Shown piece by piece: positions 54,413 through 63,532 of a stretch of DNA of 64,000 bases; position 1 is the stretch's first letter; the number at the start of each line of letters is the position of its first letter. This stretch comes from JAAYUJ01 sp963698165 (GTDB taxonomy: Bacteria; Desulfobacterota; Syntrophobacteria; Syntrophobacterales; Syntrophobacteraceae), in the NCBI GenBank assembly GCA_963698165.1, contig CAVOPT010000007.1, forward strand, positions 310,001 to 374,000, given 5' to 3'. Made by a program: the position numbers and the translations under genes. The notes under the pieces were generated by a model. It saw nothing but the letters and a program-made list of their open reading frames with translations, did no database searches and was not told where the DNA came from.

Positions 54413-54509
54413 CGTCATTCCTGTTAAAGCGGGAATCCAGGAAATACAAGACGCCAACTGGATAACGGCGCCTGCCCCGGACTTGATCCGGGGTTCGCCG
54501 GCATGACGA
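54413..54509. repeat. GTCATTCC...GCATGAC dispersed inverted repeat
   Basis: The segment begins GTCATTCCTG with AAAGCGGGAATCCAG and ends CCGGACTTGATCCGGGGTTCGCCGGCATGACG, with terminal inverted repeats and an internal CCCCGGA...TCCGGGG hairpin. The same architecture is common as a dispersed, MITE-like element in proteobacterial genomes. It lies just after surE and may act as its terminator. Confidence 0.6.
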
Positions 54510-54602
54510 GGGGTTGCCTTCGGAACCGCGAAATTTGGATGAGAACTTCAAACGTCTCGTCGATTTGCCTTTGCCCCTCGCTGCCACAACGCTCGCGACC
54601 CG

Positions 54603-54995
54603 ATGGTGGAAACCATGCCTGACAGCAAGACCTGCCGCTACCATCCCGATGCCGAGGCCAAGGTTTTCTGCGGCAAGCATGAGTGGGGATACTGTGAGGA
54701 GTGCCTGGCGTCGTGCATGGCCTGCACTGATCCTGAGCTCTATTGCCGTCACCGAACCGCATGCGTCATCTGGGAACTGTGCAGAAAGACTCGGGGGGCT
54801 ATGCGGTGCGCGGCTTGGAAGGATGTGGCAACAGCAACGGTTTGGCCATGCGCATCCGCTCCAGTCCTTGATTCTGACGCCGTTGGATTTCATGATGGTG
54901 GGGGTATCTGGGTATTAGGAATCTCGCTCTCCCGGGCATGCTTGGGCCTCTGCTTCTCCATGCATGATCAATCCAATCAGGGGTTTTTCATCTAA
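54603..54995 (+). CDS. Small cysteine-rich, probable zinc-binding protein; C-terminus uncertain
   Basis: Starts TMPDSKTCRYHPDAEA after GATGG. Residues 8-60 hold a regular Cys/His array (C-x2-H, C-x-K-H, C-x2-C, C-x2-C, C-x-H) resembling a B-box-type zinc finger and ending CVIWELCRKTRG. After a G run at about 54790-54796 the frame continues for 70 residues without any protein character, so a frameshift there may have replaced a natural stop. Function unknown. Confidence 0.5.
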   Translation: MVETMPDSKTCRYHPDAEAKVFCGKHEWGYCEECLASCMACTDPELYCRHRTACVIWELCRKTRGAMRCAAWKDVATATVWPCASAPVLDSDAVGFHDGGGIWVLGISLSRACLGLCFSMHDQSNQGFFI

Positions 54996-55260
54996 TTTTT
55001 CCATTCTCCTTGATAACTCATCCATTGTCTCTCGGGTTTTCCTCCCAATGGCTGTGTAATCGGCATCACGCAGATTTGCCAGGGAGATACGCACGGTCCA
55101 GAGCGGAGCGGCGGATCCCTCACCAGGAAGGAGCACAACCTGCTTTTCACGGGCCGGATAGAGCAGGAGATTGAAAGGAGAGTGCGTGCTCGTGAGCTGT
55201 TTTGCGAAGGCTTCTCCATCAGTACAATCTTCTTGAGCAGCGAGAAGTTCTGCGGAACGT
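54915..55260 (-). pseudogene. C-terminal fragment resembling aspartate aminotransferase/4-decarboxylase
   Basis: In one frame the segment reads VVLLPGEGSAAPLWTVRISLANLRDADYTAIGR followed by TRETMDELSRRMEKLD, which resembles the end of bifunctional aspartate aminotransferase/beta-decarboxylases (LPG-x-G...RVSLANL...YxxIGR). Upstream frames show only broken pieces of a PLP enzyme. The N-terminal two thirds are absent, so it is a remnant. Confidence 0.4.
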
Positions 55261-55333
55261 AAACGGGGGGCAGACCACGTTTTTTCTGGCAGTGCCGTTT
55301 GTCGCCCGCCGGACTTCATCGGCCCGCCCCAGC

Positions 55334-57376
55334 TCAAGCGAATTTGGTGCCCCCTGTTATTGTTGAGCGAAATTGGGGTCTGTCCCCTATTGTTTTTTTC
55401 AGCACGCTGATCATTTGCGGACTCAACTGCTTGAACAGTTCTGCGTTGTACGAACCGTGGCAAGGTACGGGAACGGCGGCGTTGCTCAAATCCACATACT
55501 TGATCGTCGGATCGTTGGTGTTGGGTGCGTCGCTCTGTGGCCGGGTTGGATCCATGCTTGGCACAGGGAACTTGCCGGTACCGCCGGCCGTCAAATTGTT
55601 CGGGTAATTCTGATTCAAGCCATTCTGAACGATCTGCTGCACCGCGATGGCGTGATTGCGCGATGTGGCGGCAGGCGTTCCCTTCGCGACCGCCGGATCA
55701 ACGTTAACCGTGACAATTGAAACGGTGTAGTCGCTGTTCAGATAGATCTCGAAAGTCCGGAACTGTTGGGGAAAATCCCTCAACGACGAGGTTTCCACCT
55801 GCCAGAAGCCCTGCTCCGGCTTGGCGGGATCCGCCGAGGGAAAGGCCTTCACGGTATTCAGATGCCGATGTCCGGCAATCCACATGAGCAGATTCGGCGT
55901 GTTCTGCAGCGTCTTGACCAAGTCAGCGAGGCTCACGGCGTTCTGGTGCTGGGGCGCGATATTTGTCGTCTCGCCCCACCATTCCGTTTCCGAGCCGATG
56001 GGCGCAACACCAATGGGGACATGGGCTGCGATAATCATCAACTGGTTGTCGGCCTGACCCTTGGCCAGTTCGGCTTTCAGCCACGCCCAGCGCTGCGCGT
56101 CCAGATAACCATGGCCATGGATATCGGTCGAGCCGTCGTCTTCCCTTTGTGTATCGTCCAGCACTATCACCTTGAGGGGTATCTTTGGGTTGGGAAGGAA
56201 GCTGTAACAGGTAAAACCAGGCGGACTGTTTTTTTCGACCAGATGGAAGCCGTGGCCGACGGGCTTGGTCGTCGTCTTGAAAAATTCTTGTATCCACTCT
56301 GTCCTCACAAGCGAACGACGATCGGGATCGGCGAGGACCTTTGGCGCGCCGGCAGCAAAAGCCGGATCGGTGGCCGGCCCGGCGTAGGTGATCTTTCCGT
56401 ACGGGGTCGAACCATCGATTACGCCTGTGTAGAACTGCGGCTTGGCAGTCATCCCTTCAATGTTGAACAAAACGGGAAATGTCCGCAGGTTCGGGACAAG
56501 AATGTTGGCAATGGACCAGACAGAATCGGAAATGTACGACTGACGAATGCCCAGCGCCGGATTCGCATCCACGGGAAACGATCCAATATAAAAATGATCG
56601 TGGTTGCCCATCGCCTGATACCAGGGGATGGACTTGTCCAGTCCGGCGGCCTGGTATGGTTTTTGGTAGTCAACGCTATCCGCGCCGAGATGGGCGCCGG
56701 AACTGGGTGTAATGACTTTACCGTCGATGACGTCGATATACCACCTGAGCTCGTTGTACGAGGTGCTGTTGCAGGTGTCGCCGAGCGAGATGCCGAAATC
56801 GAACGGGTTCTGCTTGTGCAGTGCATTAACCGTCTGAACCGCTGCATCCAACACATGCGTGGTGTACATCATCACCGGCGAGTAGATTGAAGTGTTGTTG
56901 TAGGCGAATCGCTCGGCCTGTTGAAAATAGATCAGCTGATTCGGCGCTTCCTTGTCCGTGATGTGAATATCAGAAAAAGTAAAGAAGTTGATTAACTTGG
57001 TTTTTCGGGCAGGCGACGGCATGCTATAGCTCTTTGGCATGATGTCCGTTCTCGGCATCAACGGAAGTGGCGAGCCGACCGTCCAGTTGCCATAGCCAAA
57101 CTTGCCATATTGTTCGACCTGGGAAATCTGCGGCTTTGTCAGACCTGGCAGCGTCTTGGGAAATGTAATCATCTCCTGAAGCGTCGTGGTGACTTTAGGA
57201 CTAATCGGGTATTGCTGTATCTTGGTACTGCCTTTGCCAGCGCCGACACCCCCAAATGCAAATGAACTCAGCGTCATCGCGCCGAATGTCCCGGCGGAAT
57301 AATACAAAAATTCCCGTCGGGTGATTGCTCTAGCAGCAACTGAATCAGTGATTTGTTTTGGTTTGTTGATAGCCAT
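55334..57376 (-). CDS. Tat-exported metallophosphoesterase (TIGR03768-like)
   Basis: 680 residues. Twin-arginine signal (TRREFLYYSAGTFGAMTLS, about 18-37). Calcineurin-type metal motifs: TFSDIHITDKEA (D-x-H, about 130), SLGDTCNST (GD-x2, about 195), AMGNHDHFYIG (GNHD, about 255), AAHVPIG (about 440) and AGHRHLN (GH-x-H, about 485). Such proteins hydrolyse phosphoesters in the periplasm; substrate unknown. The last residues (STITGGTKFA) run into a GGGGACAGACCCC-type intergenic sequence that flanks mobile repeats, so the natural C-terminus may have been altered. Codon and base use are AT-richer than the core genes, suggesting transfer. Confidence 0.88.
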   Translation of the reverse strand: MAINKPKQITDSVAARAITRREFLYYSAGTFGAMTLSSFAFGGVGAGKGSTKIQQYPISPKVTTTLQEMITFPKTLPGLTKPQISQVEQYGKFGYGNWTVGSPLPLMPRTDIMPKSYSMPSPARKTKLINFFTFSDIHITDKEAPNQLIYFQQAERFAYNNTSIYSPVMMYTTHVLDAAVQTVNALHKQNPFDFGISLGDTCNSTSYNELRWYIDVIDGKVITPSSGAHLGADSVDYQKPYQAAGLDKSIPWYQAMGNHDHFYIGSFPVDANPALGIRQSYISDSVWSIANILVPNLRTFPVLFNIEGMTAKPQFYTGVIDGSTPYGKITYAGPATDPAFAAGAPKVLADPDRRSLVRTEWIQEFFKTTTKPVGHGFHLVEKNSPPGFTCYSFLPNPKIPLKVIVLDDTQREDDGSTDIHGHGYLDAQRWAWLKAELAKGQADNQLMIIAAHVPIGVAPIGSETEWWGETTNIAPQHQNAVSLADLVKTLQNTPNLLMWIAGHRHLNTVKAFPSADPAKPEQGFWQVETSSLRDFPQQFRTFEIYLNSDYTVSIVTVNVDPAVAKGTPAATSRNHAIAVQQIVQNGLNQNYPNNLTAGGTGKFPVPSMDPTRPQSDAPNTNDPTIKYVDLSNAAVPVPCHGSYNAELFKQLSPQMISVLKKTIGDRPQFRSTITGGTKFA

Positions 57377-57379
57377 ATT

Positions 57380-57817
57380 TCAATTCTCCCTAATAAACTT
57401 GCCGTTCTTCTTTTCAATGTAGATTCTCCTCAAGGACTGAGGATGATAGCCACGTCCGCGCAGGCTGCAGGCAGGCCGCCATCTGGCTCGGGCGCCTCGC
57501 CGCAGGACGCCGTCAACGCCGGGGGTCTTTTTCCCCTTATTGGAGGTCACCCGTTTCACAGCCAGGTGCTTGGCCTGGAACGAGCGGGTTGACAGATACT
57601 GAAGAACTTCAACCGTATTCCATCTGTTCTCCTTCACAGCCTTTGCGATACGCACTTGCAGCCTTTTGACTTGCCTCCAAGCTTCCTTCCAGTCGATGGA
57701 ATTCCACCTGTCAGGATCATCTATGAGTGCACCAGCCTTTTGAGCCGTCATTTGCTTTCTCATCTTCAAAGGTTCTACCTGTACTCTCGCAAACAGACAC
57801 CAGTTTGACGTCTGCAC
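57380..57817 (-). pseudogene. Group II intron reverse transcriptase/maturase, N-terminal remnant
   Basis: Residues 30-110 match the start of group II intron-encoded proteins: WKEAWRQVKRLQVRIAKAVKENRWNTVEVLQ, then SFQAKHLAVKRVTSNKGKKTPGVDGV, and later LRRIYIEKKNGK. After this point the reverse transcriptase palm and maturase domains are missing: the frame ends next to the phosphoesterase gene. The upstream 200 bases (57820-58020, minus strand) lack a protein and probably belong to the intron's 5' RNA, though its boundary could not be fixed. Confidence 0.75.
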
Positions 57818-58136
57818 GCTCAGTCACCGGGGCTCAAGCTTTCCGGCTTTGGCGTTAAGCCCTGTCTCATGCTTCTATCTTCAGGTTTTCCCGAAAGCAT
57901 TCGCTTCTTCCAAGCTCTTTTCACCCGTCTCTCCATCGGCATGCCTTGCGGTTTGCTTGACTGGATTTGCTCCAGGCGAAGGACGGGATTACCACGTTCC
58001 ACACAGTTGATCACAAATGGATGACTCAGGTGCGCCCTCTATGCCGGAGGTTCAACGGTTCCGTGCAGGCAACTGGGAGACCTGCATCCTGACCCCTTGC
58101 CGCAAACACTGGGAAACGTTGGAGTGAGGAAAGAGG

Positions 58137-58760
58137 TCAAGAAATCCCTCGTTTATTGGAAGTTGTCCCCTGAGAGGTCTGGTTCTCATGGGCAGCCATG
58201 AGCCCATAGTGGTGGATTCGAACGAAGCCGTTTGGAAGCACATGAAGGAGAAATCTGCGGATGAATTCCTCGGCGGAGACCATGACGACACGGTGTTTCG
58301 AGGGATCGGAGTTGCCTCTGGCTTTGAAGGCAACTCGCCCGTTTGAGAAGTGAAGCAGGCGAAGGTTTGAAATGGCCACGCGGTGGGTGTAACTTCCGAC
58401 ATGGGTGATGAACTGCTCAGGGCCGCCAAAGGGTTTTTTTCAGTAAACGACCCACTTCTGCCGTCCGCGTTTTCTGAGGAAGCGTTGAAAGGATTCGGGA
58501 GAGCCGACTTGAGAGAGGGAGTCTGGAAAGGCGATCTTTCCTTCGTGAAATGCCTGGCGTGGCAGAAAAGATCTCGCACGGATCTCGAGAGGAGGCTGAC
58601 GGGGATCAGGAAGTTGGTTTTCGAGGAAATCCAGCAGGTTCGAGAGTCATCAAGGCCCCCACCCGTCGCAATGATGTGGAGGTGAGGGTGAAATGAGAGA
58701 TCCTGGTTCCAGGTGTGCAGAACCCCGACGTAAGGGTCAAAGGACTTGTTTCCTCCGTGT
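58137..58760 (-). pseudogene. IS91-family (HUH, Y2) transposase remnant
   Basis: In the minus strand the frame from about 58760 reads FDPYVGVLHTWNQDLS then FHPHLHIIATGGGLDDSR, which includes the HxH metal motif of HUH transposases, and continues FLIPVSLLSRSVRDLF. A frameshift and a TGA lie near 58440; the other frame then gives PFGGPEQFITHVGSYTHRVAISN and EEFIRRFLLHVLPNGFVRIHHYGLMA, the conserved C-terminal block of IS91-type proteins. The N-terminal zinc finger and the catalytic tyrosines were not found, so the element is dead. Confidence 0.8.
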
Positions 58761-58870
58761 TCGCATCAAGCCACCGTTGCGGAGCGGCTGCCCACGAAGC
58801 GGTGCTAGCAATAGCCACGCGCGACGACCGCCGAAACGACTGCGTGAGTCTGCATCTATGGCGATGACGG

Positions 58871-60421
58871 TCAACGCTGCCCTTGACCCCTGAGCGCTAT
58901 CTCACCGATCAGCCCGGCGCGTTCGCTGACCTGGCCCTGTAGCCGATCACCCTCGAAATTGAGCGTGAGAGTGAAATGATTGATGCGGGCTATCGTGTCG
59001 ATCTCAAGAACTAACTGGTCCGGGCCAGTCCAACGGCCGCGGCCCGCCACCCGGTTGGTTGAAGCAGGGTCGATGCCAACGCGATAGGCACCATCAAGCC
59101 CCACCGGAACGACCAGTTCCGTTTCGCGCAGCCGGAAGCGCGCCTGCGCGAGCGCCTGATTCAGGAATCGCAGCTGTATTCCACGGACGTCGAGCGGATT
59201 CGGGTCCAGGTGATAGTCGACGCCGCCGATCACGGGGGAGCGCGGCGGCAGCGGCGGCGCGGTACCTCCGGTCGGCAACGGCCGGGCGGCCTCGCGGACT
59301 CGCGCCAGCAGGCGCTCATGCCCTTCCGGATTCTTGGGCAGCGCCGCATTGCTTTTCAGCGAGCGCAGCAGGAAGGGTGCAATCTGGCCGGGATCGAAGC
59401 CGCCGGCCGTCACCACGACTACGATGTCTTTGGCCGGCCACACGATGAGGCGCTGCCCACCGCGGCCAGCCGCTTGGTACATGCCCGGGATGTCTGCCGA
59501 GACCCACCAACCGAAGCCGTAGCCTTCCGAACTCTTCGTGTCCACCTGACGGCGCGTCGCCTGCGCGACCCACTCCCTGGGCATGACCTGACGACCGCCC
59601 CATTCGCCCTGGCGCAGAAACAGATAGCCGAGCCGCAATAGATCCGTGGGCCGCAGTTGCAGGTCGCCGGCTCCCTGGTTTATCCCCTGGGGATCGCGCG
59701 GCCAGCGCACGTCGATGATGCCGAGTGGCGCGAACAGCGCCTCGCGCGCGAAATCCTCTGCAGCCAATCGTGTGCCGCCAGTGACAAGTGCCGATAGCAG
59801 ATGGAAGCCGGGGCTGCAGTAGACAAAGCGAGTGCCAGGCGCCTCGCGCATTGGCAAGTCCAGCGCAAACCGGACCCAGTCGGCCGACGCTGCCATGGCC
59901 AGCATCTCGCGCTCGTAGGGTACATTGCCGCAGTCCAGGCCGCTCGATGTCGTCAGTAGATGGCGCAGGCGGATCTGCTGCTTGAGGACGTCCTCGGGTG
60001 GGGTTGGGTTCAGCAGCGGATAGACCGGCACATCCAGTCCAGTGAGCGCTCCGCGATCGAGCGCGAGTCCGACCAGTGTCGTCGTGACGGACTTCGTGAC
60101 CGACGCTACGTCGTGCCGTTCACCCCGCAGAAAGGGGTAGAAGTACGCCTCGAGCACGAGATGCCCATAGCGCACGATGTGCAGACTGTGGATCGGCAGA
60201 TGGTTGGCTTCGACCACGTCCATGAGCGCGACCAGGACCTCGGAGTCGATCCCCTGCGCCTCGGGAGGCGAAGTGCGCCACTCGGCGCCGGGGAAGTAGC
60301 CATCAGAGGCTCGCAGCGGCAGGTCGTCGGCCGGGATCATGGGTCGCGCACAGCCCGAGCCGAGCGAAACCAGCACAGCAAGCAGCAACCACCACACCAA
60401 AGAGCTGAGCCGTACAGTCAC
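58871..60421 (-). CDS. Serine hydrolase, class C beta-lactamase/esterase family, probable lipoprotein
   Basis: About 516 residues from a GTG at 60421, where a lipoprotein signal begins (VTVRLSSLVWWLLLAVLVSL then GSGC). The nucleophile motif is SVTKSV (SxxK); the tyrosine motif appears as YCSPGFH in place of YxN. Family members include esterases and amidases; antibiotic hydrolysis is not implied. A longer frame to 60643 is open, but its 74-residue extension lacks protein character. The third position is very GC-rich and unlike neighbouring remnants, consistent with transfer. An extra beta-rich C-terminal domain (about 400-516) follows. Confidence 0.8.
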   Translation of the reverse strand: MTVRLSSLVWWLLLAVLVSLGSGCARPMIPADDLPLRASDGYFPGAEWRTSPPEAQGIDSEVLVALMDVVEANHLPIHSLHIVRYGHLVLEAYFYPFLRGERHDVASVTKSVTTTLVGLALDRGALTGLDVPVYPLLNPTPPEDVLKQQIRLRHLLTTSSGLDCGNVPYEREMLAMAASADWVRFALDLPMREAPGTRFVYCSPGFHLLSALVTGGTRLAAEDFAREALFAPLGIIDVRWPRDPQGINQGAGDLQLRPTDLLRLGYLFLRQGEWGGRQVMPREWVAQATRRQVDTKSSEGYGFGWWVSADIPGMYQAAGRGGQRLIVWPAKDIVVVVTAGGFDPGQIAPFLLRSLKSNAALPKNPEGHERLLARVREAARPLPTGGTAPPLPPRSPVIGGVDYHLDPNPLDVRGIQLRFLNQALAQARFRLRETELVVPVGLDGAYRVGIDPASTNRVAGRGRWTGPDQLVLEIDTIARINHFTLTLNFEGDRLQGQVSERAGLIGEIALRGQGQR

Positions 60422-60675
60422 CGGAGGGTCCACCCTTACATCTCTGAAGGATGAGAGAGCCCGCAGCCTGGCTGCAAGCACGTGCGTGCCGTGGCGCGTG
60501 GGTCTCGTGCTGCATCGAGCCTGGAAGCATCCAGGACAGGGTGTGACTGCCGATGCCTCGGCTCCCAACACCATGGGTAACCGGCGGCGGGCCGAGGCAC
60601 TCGTGGCAACCGCCGCGCTGTGCCCGTCGTCCGGTTGACCCAATCGTTATGTTCTGGAAGATCGCCGTGCATAGA

Positions 60676-60981
60676 CTATTCGAAGACGGGCTTCATGAAA
60701 CTCCTCTCGTAGCTCACGACACACCGTGTCTCCTCTGCATATTTGAACGCTGCCTGGCACTCTGCGTCCTGCGACATCCTCATTCTGTAGTCCTCGTAGG
60801 CCGCCAGACTCGGAAAACTGAACAGGGCTATCGCAATATTGTTTGCGCCCTCGTGCGGCAGAAAATACCCGTGATGGATCCCTCCGAGTTTATTAACCAG
60901 GGGAATCCACATTTTGGAGTACTTTTCGAAATCAGCCGATTTGTAGGGATCAATTACGTAACGCAAGTAACATGTGACCAT
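60676..60981 (-). CDS. NIPSNAP family protein
   Basis: 101 residues from the ATG at 60981, which follows GGAGGAGGC directly; the upstream extension to 61110 is rejected for that reason. MVTCYLRYVIDPYKSADFEKYSKMWIPLVNKLGG, HHGYFLPHEGANNIAIALFSFPSLAAYEDYR and a final CVVSYERSFMKP match the small ferredoxin-like dimeric NIPSNAP domain. Biochemical role unknown. It sits alone in the accessory region. Confidence 0.88.
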   Translation of the reverse strand: MVTCYLRYVIDPYKSADFEKYSKMWIPLVNKLGGIHHGYFLPHEGANNIAIALFSFPSLAAYEDYRMRMSQDAECQAAFKYAEETRCVVSYERSFMKPVFE

Positions 60982-61500
60982 GCCTCCTCCATTTCTGCGG
61001 TTGCGCGAGAACACAACGTGGTGCGCATCAGTTGGATGCGCTTGGGCAATGCCTTTCTGGCTATTACCTGTCTCGTGCCAATGCCCCCCCTTCTTATGGC
61101 ATGAAGACATTACTCTGCCGAGCCAACAACTGCCGACAACTTCCGCACGGTAATCCAGTTGTGCATTGCACCCATCACGACACGTTCTCGTCCGACAAAA
61201 CCGTGGGCTGCCTCTGTTTCGGCTTCCGGCACGTTAAAACCGTCGCCATCTGCATTTTGCTCTAACGGGGCTGTACCAGACTTCAGGGAGTGCGGCCTCC
61301 CCTCCGGCCTACATGGTTCTCTGTGTACGCTTCGACTGTCTCGTTCGGCAGCAGGTCTACCCACAGCACTTTCATGGCGAATTCGGTGTCTTGTGCGTCG
61401 TTCGCACCACCTCCCAATGTCCATTAAGCATCTGGGCGATGCCCACAAAAGCTCCGATGCCGCCTCCTACACAACCGCAACACTCGATACGGGTGACTGG
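60982..61500. other. Region without a supported gene
   Basis: Minus-strand frames give protein-like pieces: a Gly-rich stretch ending GGGIGAFVGIAQMLNGHW, a short MKVLWVDLLPNETVEAYTENHVG and a C-terminus-like NVPEAETEAAHGFVGRER. They lie in different frames, so this may be a decayed gene, but no family was recognised. Confidence 0.3.
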
Positions 61501-61514
61501 TTAGACCTTACCCG

Positions 61515-61640
61515 GCAGGGACTTGCACCCTGCAAGAAAGCGTCAAGCTTCGCTTGACGCACTAACGCTGAGCTGAGCCGCTGGCGTGAGCTTGCTGCCT
61601 CCGGCAGGAGGCAATGCAAGCCATGCCGGTCGGCTCGAGC
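61515..61640. ncRNA. Three consecutive hairpins upstream of the IS110 transposase; bridge-RNA or attC-like candidate
   Basis: Hairpin A: GCAGGG 61515-61520 with CCCTGC 61528-61533. Hairpin B: perfect 9-bp stem GCGTCAAGC 61540-61548 / GCTTGACGC 61552-61560 with a 3-base loop. Hairpin C: nested arms GAGCCG 61575-61580 / CGGCTC 61631-61636, GCTTGC 61590-61595 / GCAAGC 61616-61621, and TGCCTCC 61596-61602 / GGAGGCA 61607-61613. IS110-type elements encode a structured bridge RNA in their non-coding end, and some relatives insert into folded integron attC sites; both are compatible. Nothing proves transcription. Confidence 0.35.
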
Positions 61641-61723
61641 GACCTTGATAGTATGTAAGGCCTCCTCGAATCGATGGTATGTTTGCTGCGCCAACATCAA
61701 ACACCAACGAAGGAGGAAGCCTG

Positions 61724-62768
61724 ATGAGATTCTACACCAAACAGCACCAGTATTACTGTGGAATTGATCTGCACACAAAGAAGATGTGCGTGTGCATCCT
61801 CAACAGCTCTGGAGAGACTGTGGCACACCGAAACCTGAATACGGATCCCCCAGGCTTTCCTCGAGTTCATCGCTTCCTACCGGGAAGACATCGTGGTGGC
61901 TGCAGAGTGCATGTTCACCTGGTACTGGGTGGCCGATCTTTGTGCCAGAGAGAACATCCCCTTCGTGCTGGGCCACGCCCTTTACATGAAAGCAATCCAT
62001 GGGGGCAAGAGCAAAAACGACAAAATCGACTCCCATAAGATTGCCGTACTCTTGAGGGGCGGCATGCTGGCTCAGGCATATGTCTATCCCGCCAAGATGC
62101 GGGCCACAAGAGATCTTCTAAGAAGAAGAAATCATCTGGTGAGAAAGCGAGCAGAACTCTTCGCTCATATCCAGAACACCGGAAGCCAGTACAACCTCCC
62201 TGACCCTCTCGGGCGCATTGCCAAGCCCAAGAACCGGGAAGGAATCGTTGATCGATTCGACCAGCCCAGCGTTCAGAAGAACATGGAAGTGGATCTGGAG
62301 ATGATCGAAGCCTATGACCGCATCCTCATCCCTCTGGAGCGGGAGATCATAAAGACCGCCAATGGACACGATGCCCTTTCCTACAATCTGCTCAAAACCA
62401 TTCCAGGGGTAGGCAGAATCCTTGCCCTGGTGATGCTCTATGAAATAGAGAACATCCAGCGATTCGAAACTGTCCAGGACTTTGCCTCCTATGCCCGCCT
62501 CGTCAAGTGTGCCAAAGAATCCAATGGGAAAAACTACGGGACCAGTGGCAAGAAGATCGGCAATGCTCACCTCAAGTGGGCGTTCAGTGAAGCCTCAGTG
62601 CTCTTCATCAAGAGCAATGAGCCCGCTAAGAAATACCTCGATCGACTTGCCCAAAAACACAAAAAGGGAAAAGCTCTCTCGATCCTGGCCCACAAGCTGG
62701 GGCGAGCTGCCTACTTCATGCTCAAAAACAAGGTGGCTTTCGATCAAGATAAATTCCTGAGCCACTAA
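61724..62768 (+). mobile_element. IS110-family insertion sequence, transposase with one frameshift
   Basis: Transposase of about 347 residues if joined, from ATG 61724 with AGGAGG seven bases upstream. N-terminal DEDD nuclease fold: GIDLHTKK, then VVAAECMFTWYW and KSKNDKIDSHKIAVLL. C-terminal Transposase_20 block: LLKTIPGVGRILALVMLYEI ... FASYARLVKCAKESNGKNYG and KKIGNAHLKWAFSEAS with the candidate serine. The frame breaks at a five-base C run (61847-61851); removing one C joins the two parts (DP-QAFLEFIASYRED). Element ends could not be fixed because IS110 elements lack clear terminal inverted repeats. Confidence 0.88.
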
Positions 62769-63251
62769 ACAGTTGGAGGAGACGGATCAGCCTGATGCCT
62801 AACTGAAGCCATATGGGAATGGAGCACGCATTCGCCTTCATCCAGGAAGGATTAGATCATCCTTGCACCGATGGGAGTGCTGGAAAAAGGATGTGCCCGA
62901 TTGACACCCGGCAGCCTGCTGCGCTTGATTGGAGATCCGTCTTGCTCCGTCATACATGCTCAATGTTGGTCAGGTTCTGCCCCTTACCCGAGCCCGCACC
63001 TAACTGGGGAGAGCGATACCCCGACTCTTGACTGGGACGGCACGAGGGAGAGCGTCATTGTTTCTAGGTCGCATCTTCTCGAAGAGGGCGCAACCACCCT
63101 CTTGCATACCCCCGGGGTAATCGAACCTCAATAAGTGTTTGGTGCAGGACTTATTCTCGCCCCTTGAAGAAACCCAAGTCAGAGCGACCGGCAGCGAGCA
63201 AAATGGCCGAACGAAAAAAAGAACGGATTTTTCGTGCAGGAGTGGTTTTGC
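62769..63251. other. Right flank of the IS110 element, no gene seen
   Basis: 483 bases. Frames on both strands are short and without protein character; no strong hairpin comparable with the left flank was found. Part of it is presumably the right end of the element. Confidence 0.4.
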
Positions 63252-63524
63252 CTATTGACAGCTGGAGGCCTTATAAGTTTTGGCATGGAGTAGCTTCTCA
63301 TAGAGGGTCTCGGGGGCTATGTCAGCCCCATTAGGCCAACCGATGGTACCCCCCTCCACAATTGCCTTGGAGAAAAGGCTGCTGTCTTTCAGTGGTTCAA
63401 AAATAGGCCCCCGGGAGAGATAATCAGAAAAATCAATTTCTCCCTCCAGACCATCGTCAAATTGGATGTGGTAGACGTATGCACCGCGGTATTCGACCTT
63501 TGTCACCTCGTTCATGTCCCACAT
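63252..63524 (-). CDS. DUF2442 protein
   Basis: 90 residues: VTKVEYRGAYVYHIQFDDGLEGEIDFSDYL and GPIFEPLKDSSLFSKAIVEGGTIGWPNGADIAPETLYEKL match the DUF2442 pattern of small proteins often found beside DUF4160. It follows the DUF4160 gene by 8 bases on the same strand. Such pairs have been suggested to be toxin-antitoxin modules; that role is inferred. Confidence 0.88.
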   Translation of the reverse strand: MWDMNEVTKVEYRGAYVYHIQFDDGLEGEIDFSDYLSRGPIFEPLKDSSLFSKAIVEGGTIGWPNGADIAPETLYEKLLHAKTYKASSCQ

Positions 63525-63532
63525 GGCTCACC

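Noticed and set aside
58871..60421. Antibiotic-resistance beta-lactamase
   Set aside because: Only the SxxK motif and general fold are supported; YxN is replaced by YCS and the closest character is that of the esterase/amidase group, so resistance should not be claimed.
61559..61640. A complete integron attC site
   Set aside because: The left TAAC core and folded arms are suggestive, but CACTAAC does not fit RYYYAAC and no GTTRRRY core follows CGGCTCGAGCG; no integrase gene is present in the window.
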